Positions 1-12,357 of a stretch of 64,000 nt of DNA are shown here, in pieces. The DNA is from Phymatolithon calcareum. Its lineage: Eukaryota > Rhodophyta > Florideophyceae > Hapalidiales. The stretch is from NCBI GenBank assembly GCA_977006965.1, contig OZ345364.1, positions 744,001 to 808,000 of the forward strand. The letters are read 5' to 3'. Under the pieces are notes generated by a model. It saw only the letters and a list, made by a program, of their open reading frames with translations, was not told the DNA's origin and made no database searches. Position 1 is the stretch's first letter. Each line of letters opens with the position of its first letter. A program made the position numbers and the translations under genes.

Positions 1-465
1 TGAATTTAAACTTGCCAAGGGTATCAGCTATGCGTACAACGTAGTGATGCAGTGTTACGTAGACTGCGAAACACAGCATCACCTCGTTGTCGAATACAGC
101 CACAACAACGGCGATCATTCTCACTTAATTAACACTCCACTGAGCGCGCGGGTCCCCAGTCGCCACGAGCAAGCCGAGCCCTAAAGACATCGCGTTCGCG
201 TTGATACCGTTCGTTAGCAATGTGAAGCGGCATTTGATCGAGAGAACGACCGGCGACTCGTTCTAGAGAGACTGCCTGCAGCATCGGTGCTCCAAGCCGA
301 GCTTCCCCATTCCTATCGAATGATTCATCGAGAAGACCGGCTACAGGAATCCGCACGGCCACCGAAAACGATGCTACGCCAAAGGCCAAACCCCATCTGA
401 ACAAGCGCAACTCTACAGCGACTCTAAAACGAGGCGCAGCTCGCGATGCAGCAGAAAGACGGGAC
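1..465. other. no gene recognised
   Basis: No supported gene, repeat or RNA is seen. An open frame on the minus strand (467-129, 112 codons) has no recognisable motif and no conserved neighbour, so I treat it as chance. Confidence 0.4.
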
Positions 466-469
466 AATA

Positions 470-1640
470 AGCTCCCATTTCAAGTTCCGGTCTATGTAGG
501 CGTACGACAAGGCGGTGTATGCGTACATTCGACTGATTATCATGAAAAATCAGCCGCTGGTGCACGTTGAAGACACCAAAGTGCGCAAGCTCTGCCGCCC
601 TGATGTCAAGATATCAGTCACGACGGTCGTCCGTGTATTCTTTTACTTCGTCGAGCTCGTTCAGAGCCGAATCGCTGCCGAACTGGATTGTACTCACAGT
701 GCTATACTCTACGACGCGTGGTATTCCAACAGCATGCATTATGATGCGGCTCTAGCTTCATATTTCACTACGTCTACGTCTCGTACAGATGCTCGCTAGG
801 CATCGATCGTCATGCCTCGCCTTATTTTTCTGGGAAAGTCTCCAATGGGCCAGATTGACTTAGTAGACACAGAAGATGATGCAACTACTGCTGAAGCCAC
901 TACCTTCAACGCCGAGGCACACATTCAATTTTTCCGTGAGATTTTTCCGTTCTACGGCCAAGATGTCGACGAGTGGTGTTTCTTTCTAAAGTCAGATATC
1001 ACCAGCACAAACAAGAAGGCCGCTCGGCTCGTCGAAAAGCCACATGTGAACTGTAATTCATGTAAGCTCACCTTAGAGGTCAACTCTATGGTAGATGGAC
1101 ACTCAGCTTATCAAACGCGATAGCGTTCAGGAAACGACGAAGTCAGCACAGAAGCTGAAGAACGCAGAACTACGGAAGTTTTGACGGAGTTCAAGACCAT
1201 CATGCGAAATCAAACGCAATGGTCTGGTAAGCTGCACATGCTTCGTCGATTTATCAAGATTCGAGAAGACATTGTGGAGGTCAGCGAGTCTTCTAACGGT
1301 GACATGCCCATTGATACATCGATCGTGTTTGAAGAAAAAGTCATCAGGTGCAAGCGCATGCTCGACGAAGTCTTCGTCCTGACGAAGTCGTAGCAGACTA
1401 GAAGTAATACTCTGGCGGCCTGCACGGACGATCTTGACGTACTTCTGGAATCAGTGGCTGAGCAAAAGAAGAACAGAGATGCTGCACTATACCAGAGCAA
1501 ACTCGGTTCGAAGTGAATCGCTCCAGCGGCGCCTATCGTGCCGAAACCCCTGTTCGAATCTGGAGCGGTCAAAATACAAAAATGTCTGTGTGATCAACAA
1601 TCGAGTGACGAGAAAGGGGCTACTCCATGCCTGCTGCGAA
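470..1640 (+). pseudogene. decayed hAT-family transposase
   Basis: Three frames read in series give a protein with the order of the hAT transposases common in oomycetes and some algae. Around 540-600 there is an N-terminal stretch with NQPLVHVED and VRKLCRPDVK. At about 700 ILYDAWYSNSMHY fits the family's catalytic Asp segment (D/GW, HY). At 900-1060 EAHIQFF, SDITSTNKKAA and HVNCNSCKLTL match the usual acidic/Asn and C..H stretch. NQTQWSGKLHMLRRF (1210-1250) fits the R/TRW segment, and FESGAVKIQK (about 1553-1582) the downstream conserved segment. The reading frame is broken by stops near 799, 1123, 1393 and 1517, so it is dead. No terminal repeats are visible. Family assignment is by remembered motif order, without a search. 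Confidence 0.55.
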
Positions 1641-1649
1641 CGCATTGGA

Positions 1650-3310
1650 CTTTATACGAAGCAAGATTCTATCCGATGATGCTGGACGTTATCAGAACAA
1701 CATTCTTCTAGTCATGCTTCCCATTCCTTTCGTCTGAGGAAGTTCCTCCATACGGAAACTCAGGACGGAAAGTCTCTTGTTGATGCACATTTTGCTATTT
1801 CCATGAGATTCGTAAACTGTTTTGTGTCCAGCTATGCCCAAAATGTAATTACGCCGCATCAGCTGGTCAAAGCACTCCACAGCAACAGAGGAAAGAGCAA
1901 CTCAGTAGCCGAGCTCATTGTTATTCAAAGAGGGCATGCTTCGCTCCGGATGTGGATCGACATGAAAAACGAGAAGAATCATTTTATAGGCTTGGGTCGT
2001 GCAACGAATTTGTCTATGGAGATATTGGGAACGGCGCTGTGGAAGTCAAGGCCTATCCAATGTCAAGTTTCCAATTCCGGCTTTACGAATTTTCAAGATC
2101 TGGATCTCGCGTGTTAAGCACATATAGCCCTCGTGCGTTTCTGTCATATGTATGAGCAAGGGAAGATGAATTACAGGTCGTGTAGATGACGATCATAGCT
2201 CCTGAGATGAAGCTGAAAGAGATAGCGGCGATGCAGAGTTTCTCGACCATACTCCTTCTGAAGAGGATTCCGGGGAAGGAAACGCAGCGGCGACTATTCT
2301 TTGTCCAGAAACCGGAGTTCTCATTCGAACTCCCTACAGTTTGCGGAGAGTGGCGTAGCAGCCAAAAGCACAGAAAAAGCCATGTAGGGAAAGGATTCTA
2401 CAGCTACAAACAGGCACGTTGCACAATACGCTGATGAATGCGGAAGAACAGTTACAATCGGAAATGGAAGAATACCTTTGCGATATTGACGTAGGCTGCG
2501 AACATTGAGAGGAACGTTTTGACTCCGGTTCTAAGCTCAAAGACCACACCGAAAAGTGCTGCCTTTCTCGAAAGTCTGAAATGAAAATTCGAGCATCAAC
2601 AATCGCGAAACGATTGATTGAAAGTGGAGACACGAAAGTTCATTTTAGCACGGCTTCCATCCTGGCATGCAAGAGTTTGCTGAAAAGATTTAAAATATCG
2701 TTCTTGAAGAATGCATTCGAATTCCGGCATGGGCTGCAAGACCTGCTTATGGCGAGCCATTTGGCCGTAACACTGTCCTGAAATATCGGCACGAACTTAT
2801 GGACATGTATATTGCTGGTGCGCACTACAAGAACAGGAGAATGAGCGCCGCTCAGATGAGCGAAAGACTAGTTGAACAATTTCCAGATCGCTGCGACATA
2901 CCTGCCGAACAGTTCGTCGTTCAGTTTACCTCTGCTCAGAATCAGCTCCTGAAATCGATCCTCCGAGAAGGGGGGAAAATTGACGACCTTTACCAATTGG
3001 TTGTTAAATCAAAGAGTTGGATGGCAAAAAAGTATGTCGAAGCACTTACAACAATAATCGATGAGAGTGCTGGAGAATTGAGCAGAAGGGAGGCGTGCGA
3101 AGCACTGATAAATTATTAAGACAGCTTTCCCGAAGATTTTCCAGCAGAAAGCTCTCAAGACCGCTCTACGGGGAAGCAGTGAAATCTCTGGAAGGCATTC
3201 TGCCCGTGTGACAAAATCTAAGAACATTAATCGAGGAAAAGAAAAATCTGCGAACCGTCCTGATAAAGAGCTGCTAAAAAGCGGGGATCACTCAACGAAC
3301 AGTGCTAGTC
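1650..3310 (+). pseudogene. unidentified degenerate coding relict
   Basis: The plus strand shows protein-like composition in short frames separated by stops. Examples are an acidic run near 2222-2330 (SEEDSGEGNAAA) and the longest open piece at 2799-3119 (ATG start, 106 codons, with RMSAAQMSERLVEQFPDRCDIP). The pieces run in the same direction as the hAT relict upstream and may be its 3' neighbour or a second element. I do not recognise the family. Nothing here looks intact enough to be expressed. Confidence 0.3.
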
Positions 3311-3319
3311 CGTTTTTCT

Positions 3320-6300
3320 AGATATTTAAATCAGGATAAAACCACATAGGTTTAGTTAAACTAGTTTTCTTTACCTGCTTGGCACGCAGCGCATCGAATA
3401 AGGAAACCAAAAAGTGACCCACACCTGAAATAAATTTGTCCAAGATTCAAAGCGTACTTGAAACTAACGAGGCTGTCAATAGATCTGCGTCAACGAAAGC
3501 GAAAGGCTGCATCCGATGATGGAACCGTAGATGAACGATTTTCCTATGCAACCAAATTTGTTGCTGTCTGGATGCACAGGAACTTCATCTGAAATACGTC
3601 CGCCACACTAGAGGCCGATTCTGGACGAAAAACTGTAAAAATAAGCACTACTCCACGCCTGATGTCCAAACGTGATGCAGTTGCGGAATTTTCCTGAATA
3701 ATGCTATTCCCGGGATGACCAGAATACATAGTTTCTTGTCTGGTGGTCTACTATTCCGTCATAACCGCTTAATATCGCTGCGCGCGCTGGGCCTTCCATG
3801 CATTCGTAGTACGATATTGGATTGTTCGAGAGAATATACCAGGATGACCTTGTCGCTGTCTAGAGTAGTAACGATAAATCATGATCTTAGAAGCTGCGTA
3901 TCGAGCACGAACTGGCGACAGCGGCACCGATTACGGGCTGCAGAATCAAAAGCGCAGCGAACGCAGTATTGCAATGCAATTTTTCCAGCTGTTACAATCA
4001 CAATGACAATGCTGCAAAATTCGAGTTTAGCGGCACACTGTCGATTTGAGTATATCAGGTCGTGAGTGCTATCAGACTCTCAGAAATAAAGCGGTCATTC
4101 AAGGCCGGAAGCGTTTTAATTCGCAGTACGCTTCTGAACGCAAGTGCAGAAGACGATATCAGGGTACGGCGAAAAAGGAACTCTGGAAATAGTGAGTGTG
4201 CGCGTATGATACAGTTTCCCTGCAACAACTGTCCAATTATGGACCCACAGGCGTACTTTCAGGAGAAGTGGAAAAGTCCACGGCGAGGCACCGTAGAGTG
4301 AGAAGACCATTCACCTTTTCCGAGCTTTTTGAACCTGAAGCCCCGTAACATGAAGCATATTACTTCAGGATTCGTGCTCGCCCATGCGTGCGGTCCTCAT
4401 AGCTGCCCGCATTGCTTTTCGAACGCCATATTGAGCATGTGCTCCAAAAGCGTCATTCGAACTTCGGGCGGGGAACTAATTCTGGCATCCATTTCAGGAC
4501 AGTTTGAGGCACTTGAATAAATTGTTACAGCTAATAAATGCATTTTCCACACTATTAGTCCATCTCTATTTCCCGCCAAGTCACAAATTTCACTATATCC
4601 TTACTGCGCTATTGTCCATTGTAGACCAAATCTGTTCCCACAGTTGTTATGCGCACATACTTTTCTTCCAGTCCATACAAAAAAGGCCGTAGCCTACCTC
4701 AGGCCAAAAATCAGTCCTTATTTTTGTCAGGAATACGGCTAGTTTATGGCCCCTTTACCCGCAAATCGTGTATTAAACGTTCGAAATAAATTTGCGGTCA
4801 TACCGTCTTTAGTCCTGGGCAGCAGAGGAAGCGTCTATAGTTCTGGCGGCCGTCCCGACTCTCGAAGAGTTGTATGCTATGGTCCAGCCCGTTCAACACT
4901 CTGCAATTATGTGCAATCTTCCGGACGCGAGCATTCACCTTCAACGAGATCTTCATGTCTTTAGAGACGCCGTACACCAGTCCAAAAGCACAGCGCAGCG
5001 CCAGTTGTTAATCGCTGAGATGTTCTCGAGTCGTCGTAGTGTTGTTTAGTAAATTTGTTTTTGTTGACAGTCTTAGTGCCTGACGAATCGCGCAGGAAGG
5101 TTCTAAGCATTTTGAAGAGAACCAGAGGCCATATTGCCGCGTCGTCGCTGCACTTTTGTACATTCTTGCTCACGGTTTTCATGTCCACCCCACTCAACAA
5201 CAACTTCAACTACTGAATAGCTAGTAGGTGCTTTTGAGTGTAGGATCTGGTTGCGGTGAAGTGAAGGAGTCAACACTTCGCTGCTATTCGGCACTACTGT
5301 TGTGCAAGATGTACAGACTGTTCTCGAACACTTGATACGTGAATAATCTAAAGCAGGCATATACAGGCTTACCGATACTGGCTTCTCCATACTGGCTTCC
5401 CGACATTGGCTTCCTGACACTAAACGGTAATTCGAAACAGACAGTGTCGGCTAAACTGGAGCAACCTTTTCCGGCATAGAACATGTCGCCAAGTAGGCTC
5501 GATGCTTGATGGAGAACCATTATATCTTTCGAATACCATGTGATGACTGACCGACAGCCACTTTGGATTTTATAAAAATTGCTTGAACTATAATCTTGTG
5601 CACTTTCGCACAATTTGTGAGCTCGGCGAATGCTTCGCCTCGCTCTATTGAAAAGGCCATAAATAGGTAGCTAGGCTTTTAGAGCAGAGCTTGGAAGCAT
5701 CGAAGACAGCTGTACTAAAATTGTATCAACCTACATTTGTTAACACCGAGCATCATCTGCTCGCTGAATACCACAGTTCAGCAGCATCTCGTTGCTGCTT
5801 CGACGGAAAGGACCAGGACCAATCCTGTTATGTCATCACTCGTCGGCCAAGTAAGAGGAAGAGAACTTCACAGAGACGGTTTGCTGATCGTGTCAAATGC
5901 ATCGTCTTCGATTCGCGACCTTGCAAACGTCTGACATCGTCCTTTATAAGAGATTTCACAAATGCACATCAAATACGTACAGAGAGGAGGGCAGCACCGA
6001 TACTATAGGGTATATTCCGCGAAGGGTGGGAGGGGGGGAGTTTTATGTTTCTATTTTGCAAGCCCTCAACGCCAGATTTTTGCGAAAACCAGAACAGCTT
6101 GGGTCTCGGTGACTACCCTGTGTAACAATTATCGTCCCTAATCACAATTGATTCTCTTATCGTCATCTTCTCCAGCCCTAGTGTTCATTAGGTTCTGCGC
6201 TCCTCTCGGCTAAGTAAAAAACATACCTCGGCAGCGCACTGTCATATTGGGGTGCCTCTTAAACAGAAACTCGTTCACGGGGACAGCTTGGGCCCCCTTT

Positions 6301-6470
6301 AGGGAGCCACTTGCGACGCGATGCGTGCAACAGAAAGTTTGGCGACATTCCGATCGTATCGCTTCGGCAATTGTGGTATCACATGTTCTCAAAGAAATCG
6401 ATTCCCAGCGGCAGTCCTTCCAATGGCCTAAACTGGCCACGGGCTGTACATTATTAGAGTTCGATCATTG
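3320..6470. other. gene-free, probably eroded repeats
   Basis: No gene is supported. On the minus strand at about 5613-4961, short frames include LLGDMFYAG, which resembles SALGDMYFA in the DNA transposon at 35859-37806 (near 36600). The underlying DNA is also alike (acatgtcgccaagtag versus acatgtcgcctaatgc). This may be a second, older fragment of that element. The rest is featureless to me. Confidence 0.3.
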
Positions 6471-6775
6471 CAGGTCCAATCGCCGGGGACAACTTGAAGA
6501 AACGTCAGAGTGGCTCTGTTCAACACGGCATGAAGTGGCGCACTGGGGAGTTTAGCTACGTTCCAGGTCGGATGAGCACGCCGGTGCGCGCATGAGAGTT
6601 GCCAAGGTTCAAACGGTCCAGGGTTTTATAGGCTTAGAGGGCCATCATTGGGGGGCTCGATCACGGGGGACAACTTTAAGAACAGTCAGGGCGGCTCATT
6701 GCAAGGCGGCGTGCAGTAGTGGACTGGGAAGTTTAGCGATGTCTTGGTTCGAGGCACGAGCATGCATTGCCGTTC
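6470..6775 (+). repeat. imperfect tandem duplication (~180 bp unit)
   Basis: Two similar units follow each other. The first runs from about 6472 and includes GGGGACAACTTGAAGAA and GGGGAGTTTAGC. The second runs from about 6645 and includes GGGGGACAACTTTAAGAA and GGGAAGTTTAGCGA. The GGGNGAGTTTAGCGAC-like core also recurs in the GC-rich tandem repeat at 59635-60015. Function unknown. Confidence 0.5.
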
Positions 6776-6889
6776 GTGGCGCATGCGGGAGTATCATTAA
6801 GTTCCGTAATTTCGTTTACTGCGCGACTATAATTAGTGTTAACTTTATTGTTTCGCACAGGGTGGCACTGATTAGAGTAAATCACTATA

Positions 6890-7860
6890 GTATCGGTCCG
6901 CTCGCTCGGTTTGTGAAGCTGTTACATGAAGATAAACTCGAGGCTGTTGTTCGCAGTTGGGCTGCTGTCCTGTTTCTTTAAGGCGCTAGCTCTGGTACGC
7001 GCTATAGGGCAGCTTCTCGCTGTCTTCCGTGTTTGTCACACTCTACTTTCCTAAAATGTCCATGTTTCGAATTTCTCCTCCCTTGAGCGTCGGAGGAAGC
7101 CTTTGCTTTCATATTCGTTCTTTCTTCATTGTGGAAATATCGCTCACACTGAAGGTAAGCTCCTAAAGCTGTTCTGCAACAGGTTTTCATTGTTCAGAAA
7201 TATGAGTACTGCTAATGGTCTCTCACGGCATAGCTCCTCTACGATTTTTGTACCCACTCTACTGCTAAACTTACGTCTAGAGACGGAGCGCCCACCACGC
7301 ATTAAAATCAGGTACTCGGCAGTTCTTTGCAACAAGAGTTACAGGTTTTGCACATGGGGATGTGTTGGAAGGGCGACACTTTCGACTCGTAAGGAAGGCC
7401 TAATGATTGATCGCGCTGCCTCGAGTGTCAGAGGAACCTTCTGATGATCCAATAGGCTCGATTCGCAAATAGCGCTTTTCGCTCATTCGTCTACAGCATC
7501 ATTTCTTGGAATTCCGCAGAGACTTGGTATCCAAATGCCTTCAACGAAATCTCCTTGGACATCTGCTGCTTGATAGGGCCCCAAAGTTTCCTTATCATTT
7601 CCCGATACCTTCGCGGGAATCCGTTAAAAGCATCAATGCAGCTCCTGCTATCGTTGAACCATCTTATAGTGTTTCCAAGCGCAAAGGATAGCTTCAGCGC
7701 TTCTTGGAAGGCATGCAATGCGGCAAAAACGTCCACGTCTTATGAAGTTCCGATAGCTCCGACGGGGAGAGCCAAATCCTTCACCGTTTCATTTCCCCGT
7801 GTCAGCAACTGTCTCCCTGTCTATTTCAGTAGACATTTGTGCTCGTTGGAGCTCTACGAT
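6890..7860 (-). mobile_element. LINE family E, 3' part (RNase H + zinc knuckle), broken
   Basis: Minus-strand frames 7736-7491 and 7335-7144 encode the end of a LINE ORF2. The first is an RNase H-like stretch with FNDSRSCIDAFNG, the second a C-terminal stretch with RGGRSVSRRKF and ELCRERPLAV. The same sequence occurs in plus orientation at about 15300-16320, so the two copies form a large inverted repeat around LINE A copy 1 and the CDK gene. Frameshifts and stops break this copy. LINE A begins directly upstream of it in opposite orientation. Confidence 0.7.
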
Positions 7861-7949
7861 CTGAATCAGAACACCGATTCCAAAGTACGTGTCCAAGGTT
7901 TATTTTTTTTACAGCGAGGTCTGTTGAAAAACACTCTCAGGCACCCCAG

Positions 7950-8316
7950 ATGCGTGCTTTTGTTTCTTATGTTTAGCACCCCAGGTAGCCTGACGACTTG
8001 TTCAACATGCAATGAAAGCGCAGAATTTTCGAAAAACCCCACAGAAGTGCAAAAATCGAAGAGCTCCGAACTTGAGGTGGGTAGCGACATTATTGCAACT
8101 GGTAACAACACTGAAGGGCCAAATCAAGCCCCAAAGACCTTAAGCCTGCGCACCAAAAACAGGGAAGATAACATGACCCCTGAAGGGAGTACAGCGAGCG
8201 AATCGACACCCAAAGATAGCGAAACAGAAGAGCACGACCCCAAGCTCAGAGCCACTAATAATTCGAACCCCATACCAGCATCGCACGTGGACGCTGAAGA
8301 AAGTGTGGAATCATGA
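7950..8316 (+). pseudogene. LINE A ORF1, C-terminal part
   Basis: This open frame encodes a hydrophilic Ser/Thr/Glu/Asn-rich tail (for example ELEVGSDIIATGNNTEGPNQ). It ends at a TGA that overlaps the ATG of ORF2 in the sequence ATGA (8313-8316). ORF1 proteins of LINEs bind RNA, but no zinc knuckle or RRM is visible here. The 5' end of the reading frame is unclear because the element start is not defined. Confidence 0.45.
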
Positions 8317-11300
8317 TCCTGGGAAACAGAATAATATTCTCCACTTTTAACGTGAGCGGATCAGCAGAGACGCCCAAAATGGTTGACCAAATCATGGGAA
8401 AACACCATGTGCAAGTCCTTGGTCTCACGGAGACTTTTCAATAAGAAGACACAGCGATCAGGGTGAATTTCGACCAAATTTGTTCTTCCCGTCCGCAGGG
8501 CCCTCGAGAACGACCACGAGGAGGTGTAGCCTTAATTACTAAGGCCGGTACTCCAACCAAAGTCCTGGGTAAGATGGCTACAAAAGCATTCCAGGTCGTG
8601 GTTGCAAATGTGATGGACATTTCAGTGCCGGTTGCATACATATCTCCTCTTGCGAGTCGAGAGGAGTACGACAAGTGTTTGGAATTCATCCACCGTCATT
8701 GCAGGGGGAAGGCGATAACCATGGGTGACCTTAGCGCAAGACATAGGCACTGGCTCCGCACAGGAAACTGGAGAGGGAACAAGATTGTTTCGTGGGCCGC
8801 AAAATTCAACTGGAGAATAAGGACGACGACAAGACCAACATTTGTATCCAACCATGGCAAGAACAACATCGATATCTTCATGACGAAGTCCTTAGAAGGA
8901 GAGGTACTCGAACTGTTAAACGGCATGTGGGAGGGTGTCACAGAACACATTCCTGTAGCAATGAGGATACTGAACTACAGGATTATAACCCAGCGAAGAA
9001 AGAAGTTTATCTCAAAAACTGCCAGGCGAAGCCTGACAAGAACAACCAAGACCAGAGAAGAAATGTCTAAATGGGTACCGGGCATGATAGAGCAGCTGCG
9101 TACCTGTACTGACAAACGGGAGTTGAACAACTGGCATGAACTTTTTCTGAAAAAGCTGAAGGAGACGTGGACAACGTTTAAGCCGAGGCCCCCGAGATTT
9201 AAAAGTTTTTGGAACAAGGAGCTCGACAATCTGGCCAAGAAACGAACCTGGCATTATAAGATTTCCGGGAGAACAGGCCTCGAAAGTGACAAAAAAGCCC
9301 TCCGAGAGGTGAAAATGCTGTTAAAGAAGAAAGTGAGAAAAGCCAAATGCGACCAATTTGAAAGATACCTTCAGGAGGTTGAGAAAATGGGGCCGAGCGA
9401 GGCGGCGAAAACCACAAGCAAGATCATGAAATCAAAAGCCCGGAGGAAAGGAACAAACAAAGCTCTCGGGGCACCTGTGCACCCAAGCATATTCTCAGCA
9501 TACATCTCAAGTGTGTGTAAGGCGGAAGAAGACTGGAATGTGACGTTGCGTACGTTTGCACTCAATAGGGCAATGAAGCGGCACATCGCAAGAGCATTCA
9601 ACAAAGCACCGAAGGGGAAGGCGGTAGGTCCAGACGGAATTGCTGTCGAAATGTTACACGCGAACAAAGAACCGGGGCTCGAAATAATGCTAGCATTATG
9701 GGAAACATGCGGGAGACTCAAATGTCTTCCTCGGGCACGGCGCCAAGCAACTCTGATTCCCTTATACAAGAAAGGCCCAGCTCATGTAGCAGCAAAATAC
9801 AGGCCCATATCTCTTTTAAGTCAAGGCAGGAAAATCATCGACTCAGCTCTAGATGCATACATACGCGAGAACTATCTCTTCAATAAGATTCAGCTGGGTT
9901 TTCGGAAAGACAGAAGCACATATCTCGCTATACTCCGGGCAAAAAGTTCAATGAAAAAGGGCCATCCGTTCATGGCAGTTCTTGACCTATCCGCGGCATA
10001 CGATAGTGTGCCCAGGGATATCCTCATGAAGAAGCTGACGGAGAAACTTCCTGAAGAGATAGCAAGGATGGTTGCGTACCTGTTAAAACCATCGTGGGTC
10101 ACATAAGCTGGAGACGAGACAGAAACGTGATGTATCATCGACCGAGGAGTACCTCAAGGTTCCCCGCTTAGTCCATGCCTATACAATATATTCATGGACA
10201 CATTCGCAGAAGCCGTCTCCAGGACAGAGAGGAACGTCTCAGAAAGCCCTGTGCAATTGTTCGCAGATGATGTTCAGCTTCAAGCGAAGACAGGACGAGG
10301 AATGCAGAAACTTCTTCATATAGCGGCCAGTTGGGCACAAAGCATTGGAAAAAATAATTGCTATTGTAATTATTTAAATTATTGTTCCAATAATTTATTC
10401 CTGAGTCTCGCATATTTATTGTATTTATTGAGATCGTCGTGGTTGCGACAATTATTGTATCGGACTCCTCATTTTTTCGATCCGGTTATTCTATCGCGAC
10501 AGAAAGTAGCAAGAAGGATCCAATAATTCGGGGAATAACCAGTTATTTATACCTCGCTGAACTTGAATACAATAATTTATTGCTTCTGCGTTCAACAATA
10601 AATTATTTATTCTCGACACTTTTCGAGAAAAGAATAAAAATAAATAAATAATTCCAATGCTTTGGTTGGGCAAGCGAAAATGGCATGAAATGGAACACAA
10701 AACCAGGAAAAAGCGAAGTTCTTAACTACAAAGGACTTCAGAAGCACACGTTTTACTTGGCGCGACGAGAACTATATCAAGGCTGGAGACTCTCGTATCT
10801 TGGGGTAAGCATGAATAACAAGGGTGTTACGGATGACACGACCATAGCAAGAGTTCGAAATGCTGCAGGATGCATACATAAGCTTCGGGAGCTTGGAGTG
10901 AATGTTCTAGGATATAAAACGGAGACATTCATCAGGATCTTTAAGTCGCTAATTCTCCCGAAATGGGAGTACGCGTTACAAGTTACTCCAAAGACAAATC
11001 GATTGCACTCGGCAATCGATTCTGCAGAGGGCTTGTTCTACAAAAATGTTTTCGGAAAGTATGCCGAACACCGCCGGGACCGAATGCGAGTTCTGTGCCG
11101 ACTGGGACCACCAAAGATGAGGAGACGTCATCAAGCAGAAAGGTTTTCATTAAGCCTAGTAAGGCACAAAAAGCGCCTTGAAGAAACAGAAGAGTACGTT
11201 GGAAGAGATGAGGACGTAAAGGAAGCAATGAAGGATATTGAATATCTCAAGAAGTATGAAGACTTGCGACAAGCCCTTCAGAAAGCCCAGGAAGGATCTG

Positions 11301-11659
11301 TCACAAAGAAGAGGAGGAGAGAAGAAACAATTAAGGTATGGGAAAAGGAAGGAGAAGGCAGATCAATGAAGATTCCTATTGAAGGAAAGCTACCAGGGAT
11401 CCTTTACATAGGAGAAAGAACAACACGTTTAAGGTGCGTAAGGTTGACATTCAACCGAGCACCCCTTTGGAGGAAATCAGTGTTGGGTGCTTACTGTGGG
11501 ATTACCGCGGTGGTCGAACTAGTCGCCTTACAACGTACTCTAGCGTCATCGAAGATGAGTACAGAAATTGAGTTTGAGTGCAAGAGACTCACAGGAGCTC
11601 TTGTTGGGAGAGAATTACGAATCAAGAATGTTTTGAGCAGCCAGATGACTATAGCGTAG
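8313..11659 (+). pseudogene. LINE A ORF2: endonuclease / reverse transcriptase, disabled
   Basis: The frame starts at the ATG overlapping the ORF1 stop, with FSTFNVSG and QVLGLTET typical of the APE-type endonuclease beginning. It continues after an in-frame TAA (8443) into GGVALI, ITMGDLSARHRHW and the EHIPVAM segment, which holds the family's catalytic His. The RT domain has the fingers motif KAVGPDGI, palm Asp in AVLDLSAAYDSV, and FADD for the catalytic Asp pair. After the MITE, NGMKWNTKPGKSEV resumes in the expected order; removing the insert and one target duplication restores continuity with copy 2. Enzymes of this kind nick target DNA and copy RNA by target-primed reverse transcription. 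Confidence 0.8.
10338..10664. mobile_element. non-autonomous hAT-type MITE
   Basis: A 327-bp, strikingly AT-rich insert sits inside the LINE A reverse transcriptase. It has perfect 13-bp terminal inverted repeats (CAAAGCATTGGAA at 10338-10350; complement at 10652-10664). A perfect 8-bp target-site duplication GTTGGGCA flanks it at 10330-10337 and 10665-10672. The 8-bp duplication and CA-AG start are typical of hAT elements. There is no transposase frame, so it must have been moved by a helper. It postdates the LINE A insertion. Confidence 0.9.
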
Positions 11660-11959
11660 AGATTATTCAAGAGCTGCCCCGTTACTCCAAGGTGAGGCTT
11701 TGGGAGCTCTCAAAAATAAAATCATCAAATATCCCCTCCATGAATATTTTTATTATTCGTCCTTCTTCTTCTTCCTTCCACCATTTAGCAGTTTCCTCTA
11801 ATATGCGCTTCGACACTATGCCGTCCTCCGCGTGTTTTAACGTTCCTTTTTAAAGATCCTGTGCTCACAGTCCGTACCATTCCACGATACCGCCACTTCG
11901 GCTCTCAGATCTGCCCCTTGTGATTGTATCTGCAGGTCGGATGACAGTATTTACTCCCC

Positions 11960-12290
11960 ATTAAGCAGACTGGGACAACCTCTCTCAGCTTGCGAGAGTT
12001 CAAACCTGATGCCGATTTGATTGCTCCTAAAATCCAGGACTTCCGCGATTCGCGCTACCATAGCCGTACGAGTGACTGTAAGTATGCCAATAGCAACATC
12101 CACTGTTGCAAAGAAGAACGATGCAATTTCTCGCACGTTCTATGCACGGAGCCCGGTAGAGCCGAGTGGTTCACTAGTTCTTGTTCACCCGTTTGTAGAC
12201 AAACGAAATGACAAAGGATGGACATGCGGCAAAGCAAAGGCGATTGAGGGTATAGGTCAACAACAGGAGCTCATATACTGCAGAATTCTC
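11960..12290 (+). pseudogene. fragment of secreted NTR/TIMP-like Cys-rich gene
   Basis: The plus strand encodes a Cys-rich tail with DADLIAPKIQDFRDSR, several CK/CC/CN pairs and CTEPGRAEWFTSS, ending at 12211. The same arrangement (DVDLITPEVKEFLGSRKPCC and GSRAEWFTKAGLPAC) is read from the minus strand at 18516-19128, so these are relatives. Only the C-terminal half is present here and the gene is a relict. Function is inferred only from the better preserved copy. Confidence 0.4.
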
Positions 12291-12357
12291 TGATCTCCAA
12301 GTGGAAGTAGTCTGTGCGGAAAGGAACGCATGGGGCTGGGGAAAAATAACCGTATAT

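Larger units (their letters stand above)
7880..11745 (+). mobile_element. LINE family A, copy 1 (ORF1 tail, endonuclease, RT), inactive
   Basis: This is the longest LINE A copy. It carries the end of ORF1 (to 8316), ORF2 with an APE-type endonuclease (about 8313-9000) and a reverse transcriptase (about 9400-10330). RT motifs include KGKAVGPDG, YRPISLLSQ, AVLDLSAAYDSV, GVPQGSPLSPCLYN and LFADDVQLQ. A C-terminal domain lies at 10690-11659. The 3' end is near 11742, after TTTGGGAGCTCTCAAAAATAAA. In-frame stops lie at about 8443, 10104 and 10131, and a hAT-type MITE interrupts the RT region at 10338-10664, so the copy cannot be autonomous. The 5' boundary is uncertain and I found no target-site duplication. 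Confidence 0.85.

Noticed and set aside
1535-1565. GTTCGAATCTGG as a tRNA T-arm
   Set aside because: No matching acceptor, D or anticodon stems around it; the site lies inside the hAT transposase relict.
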